A stretch of DNA of 64,000 nt from Lachnospiraceae bacterium (GTDB taxonomy: Bacteria > Bacillota > Clostridia > Lachnospirales > Lachnospiraceae): assembly GCA_022768465.1 (NCBI GenBank), contig JALELZ010000017.1, forward strand, positions 1 through 64,000. Reading direction: 5' to 3'. Positions 58,943 through 64,000 of this stretch are shown here, piece after piece. Under the pieces are notes generated by a model, which did not search any database, had not been told where the DNA came from, and was given only the letters and a program-made list of their open reading frames with translations. Positions within the stretch are counted from its first letter, which is position 1. The number at the start of each line of letters is the position of its first letter. The translations under genes were made by a program, and so were the position numbers.

Positions 58943-59968
58943 TTAAACTCCTGCTTCAGCGTCTACCTTTGCCATATGGCTAATCATGCGAACGAGGTTG
59001 CTTGTGTAGCCCCACTCATTATCATACCATGCAAGGACCTTTACGAACTGATCGTCAAGAGCAATTCCGCCCTTTGCATCAAATACGCAAGGTGCATTGT
59101 TTCCGAGAACGTCTGCTGATACGATAGGATCATGAGTTACCTCAAGTATACCCTTAAGTTCTCCTTCTGCTGCCTTCTCCATAGCTGCCACGATTTCATC
59201 GTATGTAGCCGGCTTCTTTAATCTTACTGTAAGATCAACGATAGAAGCATCTGCTGCAGGTATTCTGAAGCTCATGCCTGTAAGCTTTCCGTTAAGCTCA
59301 GGGATAACCTTTCCTACCGCCTTTGCAGCGCCTGTTGTTGAAGGAATAATATTGCCGTAAACTGAACGACCTATTCTCCAATCCTTCTTATCACGAGCAT
59401 CAACTGTGTGCTGCTTTGATGTTGAAGAATGAATTGTTGACATAAGTCCCTGCTCTACTCCGAAGTTGTCATTGAGGACCTTCGTCATAGGTGCAAGACA
59501 GTTAGTGGTACATGAAGCGTTAGAAACTATCTTCATGTCTGCTGTGTATGTGTTGTGGTTAACACCTACTACGAACATAGGAGTGCTGTCCTTTGCAGGA
59601 GCTGACATAATAACCTTCTTAGCTCCGCCTGCAAGATGTGCGCCTGCTGTCTCAGCTGTGAGATAAACACCTGTAGATTCGATGATATACTCAGCACCGC
59701 ACTCGCTCCACTTAATGTTTGCTGCATCTGACTCTCCGAAAACTCTGACCTTCCTGCCGTTGATCACAAGTCCTTCGTCATACTTATCAACTGTACCATC
59801 AAATCTGCCGAATACTGTATCGTACTTGAGCTGATAAACCATGAAGTCAAGATCAGTGTTTCTGATATTGATTCCACAGATTTCAAACTCATCAGGTCTG
59901 GCTGCCATGATCCTGATAGCTACACGGCCAATGCGGCCAAAACCATTGATACCAACTTTAATCGCCAT
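58943..59968 (-). CDS. gap: Glyceraldehyde-3-phosphate dehydrogenase, type I
   Basis: 341 aa; IKVGINGFGRIGRVAIR, SNASCTTNCLAPMTKVLND. Confidence 0.96.
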   Translation of the reverse strand: MAIKVGINGFGRIGRVAIRIMAARPDEFEICGINIRNTDLDFMVYQLKYDTVFGRFDGTVDKYDEGLVINGRKVRVFGESDAANIKWSECGAEYIIESTGVYLTAETAGAHLAGGAKKVIMSAPAKDSTPMFVVGVNHNTYTADMKIVSNASCTTNCLAPMTKVLNDNFGVEQGLMSTIHSSTSKQHTVDARDKKDWRIGRSVYGNIIPSTTGAAKAVGKVIPELNGKLTGMSFRIPAADASIVDLTVRLKKPATYDEIVAAMEKAAEGELKGILEVTHDPIVSADVLGNNAPCVFDAKGGIALDDQFVKVLAWYDNEWGYTSNLVRMISHMAKVDAEAGV

Positions 59969-60190
59969 TTTTTGCCCATCCTTATTGTTTTGACATTTTT
60001 ATCCGCCGTGACTTAAGCCTTGCGAAGCACTAAGCATTTCTGTTTATGCCTGCACATATACCGCCGAACCACGTCACAACGAATACGGTTCATAATTATT
60101 ATACACTCTTATTGAGGATATTAACAGATTTATATTAAACACCTTCGGTTTTTATTTGTATTTTTATTATTTCAGCGTACTGATAATAGT

Positions 60191-60976
60191 TTAACATACA
60201 GTATCAACAAGCTTATATCCCTTATCAGTAAGGTACTTCTCCCATTCATCAAAGCCAAAAAGCAAAGTATTGACAGAATGACTGTCGCTTGACAATATAA
60301 ATGTTCCTCCTCGTTTTCCTATGTAATCAATGATATCGATTGCCGGATACGGTTTTGTTCTATAGCCTCTTGATATTGCCCCTGTATTTATTTCAAAAGG
60401 CTTTTTATATTTCAGTAAATTGTCTGCTGCATTCTGCCAGGCTCTTATATAGCGCTCGTTATCTGTATCGAATAGTAAATTGCCCTCATTAAACTTTGTT
60501 ATCAGATCGAAATGTCCGACTATATCAGCACCTGTTTTTTCAAGAACATTTCCGACATTTCTGTAATAATCTTCGGCACATGCATAATAATCTCCGCCAT
60601 AAAGCGTATTTACAAGTGCTGAAAAATTATCTTTGTTTTCATCTACTGTTTTTCTGATGCCATCACGCTCAATATAATGCACCGAGCCTATACGGTATTC
60701 AAATTTCTCACTTGGTCCGTCAGAAAAATAATCCCATTCTGCCCCACAATATATCTTTATACTATTTGCAAATTCTTTCTTTAATTCTTTAATATCAGAT
60801 ATATACTTTTCGGTATTTTCAAGTGACATGCACCATTCAGTGTCGAATGATGTATATGCATGTCCCGTGAAGCCTATCGCCGTCATCTTTTTTTCTATAG
60901 CTGCAAGCACCATTTCTCTCGGTGTATTGTTGCCATCACAGTAAAGCGTATGTGTATGAAAATCTGTAGTTATCAT
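60191..60976 (-). CDS. PHP-domain histidinol-phosphatase-like protein
   Basis: 261 aa; TDFHTHTLYCDGNNTPREMV, GHFDLITKFN, LSSDSHSVNTL. Confidence 0.85.
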   Translation of the reverse strand: MITTDFHTHTLYCDGNNTPREMVLAAIEKKMTAIGFTGHAYTSFDTEWCMSLENTEKYISDIKELKKEFANSIKIYCGAEWDYFSDGPSEKFEYRIGSVHYIERDGIRKTVDENKDNFSALVNTLYGGDYYACAEDYYRNVGNVLEKTGADIVGHFDLITKFNEGNLLFDTDNERYIRAWQNAADNLLKYKKPFEINTGAISRGYRTKPYPAIDIIDYIGKRGGTFILSSDSHSVNTLLFGFDEWEKYLTDKGYKLVDTVC

Positions 60977-61015
60977 TTTTATTCTTCCTTGTTTGTTCTA
61001 TATGCCTTTAGAATT

Positions 61016-61390
61016 TCAAAACCTGCTGCCGCATTTAGGACAATATTCAAAGTCCTCTGCAGTTTCATAGCCACAGTTATTGCAGCGCTTATAACCGTTT
61101 GTATACTGTCCCTGATTAAGCCTGTATAAATGCTCAGGCAGGATCTCAACCTCTGCTCCGTGCTCTATTGCTCTTCCGACTTCCGGATCAAGCTCATAGA
61201 GAGTATTGCAGCAGCTTGTCTGTACATAATAATGTCTGTTCCACTTAAAACACGGTATAAAAAACAGCGACAGCACGGTATATGTCATGAATACCTGATA
61301 ATTTCCGTATCTTCCGCATGAGTCACATATAATTGTTTGGGAAAAGTTCAAATTTTTTCTTGCATCATTGATCCCAAGCATAAAAAACAT
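61016..61390 (-). CDS. Zinc-ribbon protein
   Basis: 124 aa; CDSCGRYGNYQ and C-terminal CNNCGYETAEDFEYCPKCGSRF. Confidence 0.75.
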   Translation of the reverse strand: MFFMLGINDARKNLNFSQTIICDSCGRYGNYQVFMTYTVLSLFFIPCFKWNRHYYVQTSCCNTLYELDPEVGRAIEHGAEVEILPEHLYRLNQGQYTNGYKRCNNCGYETAEDFEYCPKCGSRF

Positions 61391-61463
61391 ATTGTAGTTT
61401 GTTCCTTTCAGTTTTGATGCGAGCAGACGCTCCTCCTAAGTATACTTCAATTATATCCTATTT

Positions 61464-61721
61464 CGCAAATCGGACTTCGTCCTTTTTTGCTTTTGGACGT
61501 TCCTCTTCCTTGCTTTTTTTATTATTGACGCATTACGTGCTTCTCCGCACTTCGTGCTCTCAAAGCACTACGTCCATTCGCAAATCGGACTTCGTCCTTT
61601 TTGCTTTTGGATGTTCTTTATCTTTCCTTTTTTTATTATTGACGCATTACGTGCTTCTCCGCACTTCGTGCTCTCAAAGCACTACGCCCATTCGCAAATC
61701 GGACTTCGTCCTTTTTGCTCA
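61464..61721. repeat. Tandem repeat, about 115-bp period, two full copies plus a partial third
   Basis: CGCAAATCGGACTTCGTCC recurs at 61464, 61579 and 61693. Each full unit also has GCACTTCGTGC and GACGCATTACGTGC. Confidence 0.9.
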
Positions 61722-61790
61722 TGTTCGTTTGCATCTCAAAAAGTAAACAGGTCATAAGTAAACTTCTGCCCTGTTTTCTTTCCGATCTGC

Positions 61791-62441
61791 TTAATGCGTC
61801 ATTTTTTCCTGTTTCACTTTATGATCGATGATGTGTCTTGAGGCCAGTTCTTTTTGTATGTCTTCTACGCTGATGCCTGCCTCTACCATAAGTACCATTA
61901 CATGGTATGCAAGGTCTGCGATTTCGTATATTGTTTCTTTTTTGTCCTCGGCTTTGCCGGCTATTATTACCTCTGTGCACTCTTCTCCGACTTTTTTCAG
62001 TATTTTGTCGAGTCCTTTCTCGAACAGGTATGTGGTATATGAGCCCTCAGGTTTTTCTTCTTTTCTTCCTTCCAAAAGCTCATACAGTCCTTCTATTGAG
62101 AATTCATGTCTATCCTCGCTCTGCCATACTGGATATTCAAAGCAGGAATCTGTTCCCTTATGGCATGCCGGGCCGTCTTTTTCAACTACGATGGTGAGTG
62201 CATCTTTGTCACAGTCTGCAGTTATTGATACTATGTGCTGGTAGTTTCCTGAAGTTTCTCCTTTTAACCACAGCTCCTGTCTTGAACGGCTCCAAAAGCA
62301 GGTCAAGCCCTTTTCCATTGATATTTTCAGGCTTTCTTTGTTCATGTATGCAAGTGTCAGTACTTTTTTACTGTATGCATCCACTACTACTGCAGGTATG
62401 AGTCCCTTTTCATCAAATTTAAGCTCGTCTATGTTTATCAT
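61791..62441 (-). CDS. hisIE: Bifunctional phosphoribosyl-AMP cyclohydrolase/phosphoribosyl-ATP pyrophosphatase
   Basis: 216 aa; [39 protein letters not shown]-terminal [15 protein letters not shown]. Confidence 0.95.
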   Translation of the reverse strand: MINIDELKFDEKGLIPAVVVDAYSKKVLTLAYMNKESLKISMEKGLTCFWSRSRQELWLKGETSGNYQHIVSITADCDKDALTIVVEKDGPACHKGTDSCFEYPVWQSEDRHEFSIEGLYELLEGRKEEKPEGSYTTYLFEKGLDKILKKVGEECTEVIIAGKAEDKKETIYEIADLAYHVMVLMVEAGISVEDIQKELASRHIIDHKVKQEKMTH

Positions 62442-62486
62442 TTAAAGCCTCCCAAATCCCCTTAATATTTGAAATTTTCTTTTCTA

Positions 62487-63245
62487 TTATATTCTGACCG
62501 GTATGCCTATCTCAGAAAGTCGCTTTTTCAGGTCGCTGATCTTTACTTCTCCGAAATGGAATATTGAAGCAGCAAGTCCGGCATCTGCCTTAGGCAGTTC
62601 TTTAAAAAGCTTTTCGAAATCTTCTATGCAGCCTGCACCGCCCGAAGCTATAACCGGAACATCTACTGCATCGCAGACAGCCTTAAGCATTTCAATATCA
62701 AACCCGTTTTTTACTCCGTCCGTATCTATTGAATTTAGTACAACCTCTCCGGCTCCGAGCTCGACACAGTGCTTTATCCAGCTGATAGCTTCCATGCCGG
62801 TGTCCTCACGTCCTCCTTTTGCAAATACTCTGTACTCTCCGTTCACTCGCTTTACATCTGCCGAAATGACTACACACTGATTTCCGTATTTTTCCGCTGC
62901 CTCTTTTATAAGCTCAGGTCTTTTTATTGCTCCCGAATTCACGCTCACCTTATCGGCTCCGCATTTTAATACCCTGTCAAAATCTTCAAGCGAGTTTATT
63001 CCTCCGCCTACCGTAAGCGGTATGAATATTTTAGAAGCAACCTCCTTCAGAATATCGGTAAAAAGTGCTCTTCCTTCTGCTGAAGCTGTTATATCGTAGA
63101 AAACAAGCTCATCGGCTCCGTTATCACTGTAATATCCTGCCAGCTCAACCGGTGAGGAAACATCATTAAGCCCTTTAAAATTAACTCCTTTTACAACTCT
63201 TCCGTCTTTGACATCCAGACACGGAATGATTCTTTTTGTAAGCAT
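62487..63245 (-). CDS. hisF: Imidazole glycerol phosphate synthase subunit HisF
   Basis: 252 aa; RIIPCLDVKDGRVVKGVNF, LTVGGGI, VIASGGAG. Confidence 0.96.
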   Translation of the reverse strand: MLTKRIIPCLDVKDGRVVKGVNFKGLNDVSSPVELAGYYSDNGADELVFYDITASAEGRALFTDILKEVASKIFIPLTVGGGINSLEDFDRVLKCGADKVSVNSGAIKRPELIKEAAEKYGNQCVVISADVKRVNGEYRVFAKGGREDTGMEAISWIKHCVELGAGEVVLNSIDTDGVKNGFDIEMLKAVCDAVDVPVIASGGAGCIEDFEKLFKELPKADAGLAASIFHFGEVKISDLKKRLSEIGIPVRI

Positions 63246-63354
63246 TTATGCTCCTTTATAATTGCACGACTTCGCATTTAACCTCACGTTCTAATGGTAT
63301 AAACGCATTCCTCTTCATTTCTTTCTGTTTTTTTGCGCTGTGCTCTAATACATT

Positions 63355-64000
63355 TTAATTTTCTGCCAGTTTAACGGCCTCTTTTAGGTCAATAGCTCCG
63401 GTATAATAAGCCTTACCAATGATAGCTCCGTATAAGTTCATTTCCTTAAGCTTAATAATGTCATCAATGCCGGATACTCCACCTGAAGCAACTATATCCA
63501 TTGAAAACTGCTCCGAAAGCTTTTTATATAGCTCAAGGTTCGTTCCTCTCATAGCACCGTCTCTTGATATATCGGTACATATGATAGTTTTTATACCAAG
63601 CTCCTGCATTTCACGGCAAAACTCGAAGGCGTCCCTCTCAGATTTCTCAGTCCAGCCCTTTATTGCGACCATTCCGTCCTTTATGTCAATGCCAACGGCT
63701 ACATGCTCTGCATAATCTGCTGCCGCCTTTTCAAGGAAGGCTCTGTCAGTAACTGCTGCCGTACCGAGAATTACCCGGTCGACTCCTGCTGACAGATATT
63801 TTTCTATTACATCAAGGCTTCTTATGCCGCCTCCGATCTCAGTGAATAGATCTGTCCTGCCGGCTATTTTCTTTACTGTTTCAATATTGGGAGTATCTCC
63901 GTTTTTGGCTCCTTCAAGATCCACCATATGTATGCACTTGGCTCCGCAGCTTTTAAAATCAGCTGCAACATTCTCCGGATACTCACTGTATACGGTCATC
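63355..64000 (-). CDS. hisA: Phosphoribosylformimino-5-aminoimidazole carboxamide ribotide isomerase, N-terminus cut by window edge
   Basis: HMVDLEGAKNG, IGGGIRS, GVSGIDDI; the expected HisA N-terminus lies beyond 64000. Confidence 0.93.
   Translation of the reverse strand, partial: MTVYSEYPENVAADFKSCGAKCIHMVDLEGAKNGDTPNIETVKKIAGRTDLFTEIGGGIRSLDVIEKYLSAGVDRVILGTAAVTDRAFLEKAAADYAEHVAVGIDIKDGMVAIKGWTEKSERDAFEFCREMQELGIKTIICTDISRDGAMRGTNLELYKKLSEQFSMDIVASGGVSGIDDIIKLKEMNLYGAIIGKAYYTGAIDLKEAVKLAEN

Noticed and set aside
61464-61721. CRISPR array
   Set aside because: Period is about 115 bp with no unique spacers, and there are no cas genes in the window.
61399-61757. Plus-strand ORFs over the tandem repeats (115 aa and 67 aa)
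   Set aside because: Translation simply mirrors the DNA repeat; no start signal or domain.

Overview
This 64-kb window is mostly an ordinary bacterial chromosome, probably a Firmicute of the Lachnospiraceae type (an inference from gene content and order). Nearly all genes lie on the minus strand. Housekeeping content: ABC-F ATPase, argS, efp, nrdR, a type II fatty-acid cluster (acpP-fabK-fabD-fabG-fabF-accB-fabZ-accC-accD-accA-acyl-CoA ligase-MarR), prfC, coaX, a CorC-like protein, dut, scpA/scpB, tRNA-Arg(CCG), tpiA, pgk, rdgB-like, aspS, hisS, ctpA-like, ftsEX with an EnvC-like M23 protein, a CvfB-like protein, gap, and hisIE/hisF/hisA (hisA is cut by the window edge). The main finding is an apparently complete 8.2-kb accessory element (about 24721-32935) between the CorC-like gene and a TPR lipoprotein gene. 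It is bounded by an inverted repeat (TAAAATATRTTGGGGGTTTT, 19/20) that can be read as 9-bp GGGGGTTTT ends flanked by near-identical 8-bp direct repeats (AATATATT/AACATATT). Inside is a tightly coupled five-gene operon (two methyltransferase polypeptides, a GIY-YIG/SF2-helicase protein, a ribbon-helix-helix protein and an ISL3-type transposase) with a convergent HTH regulator. I read it as a candidate restriction-modification transposon. Other points of interest: an unassigned ncRNA candidate with promoter and terminator (about 54359-54620), paired palindromes on a consensus promoter at the head of the fab operon, a 115-bp tandem repeat with UUCG-type hairpins, nested repeats at the left window edge, and several unusual domain architectures. 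All calls come from reading the sequence; no database search was run.
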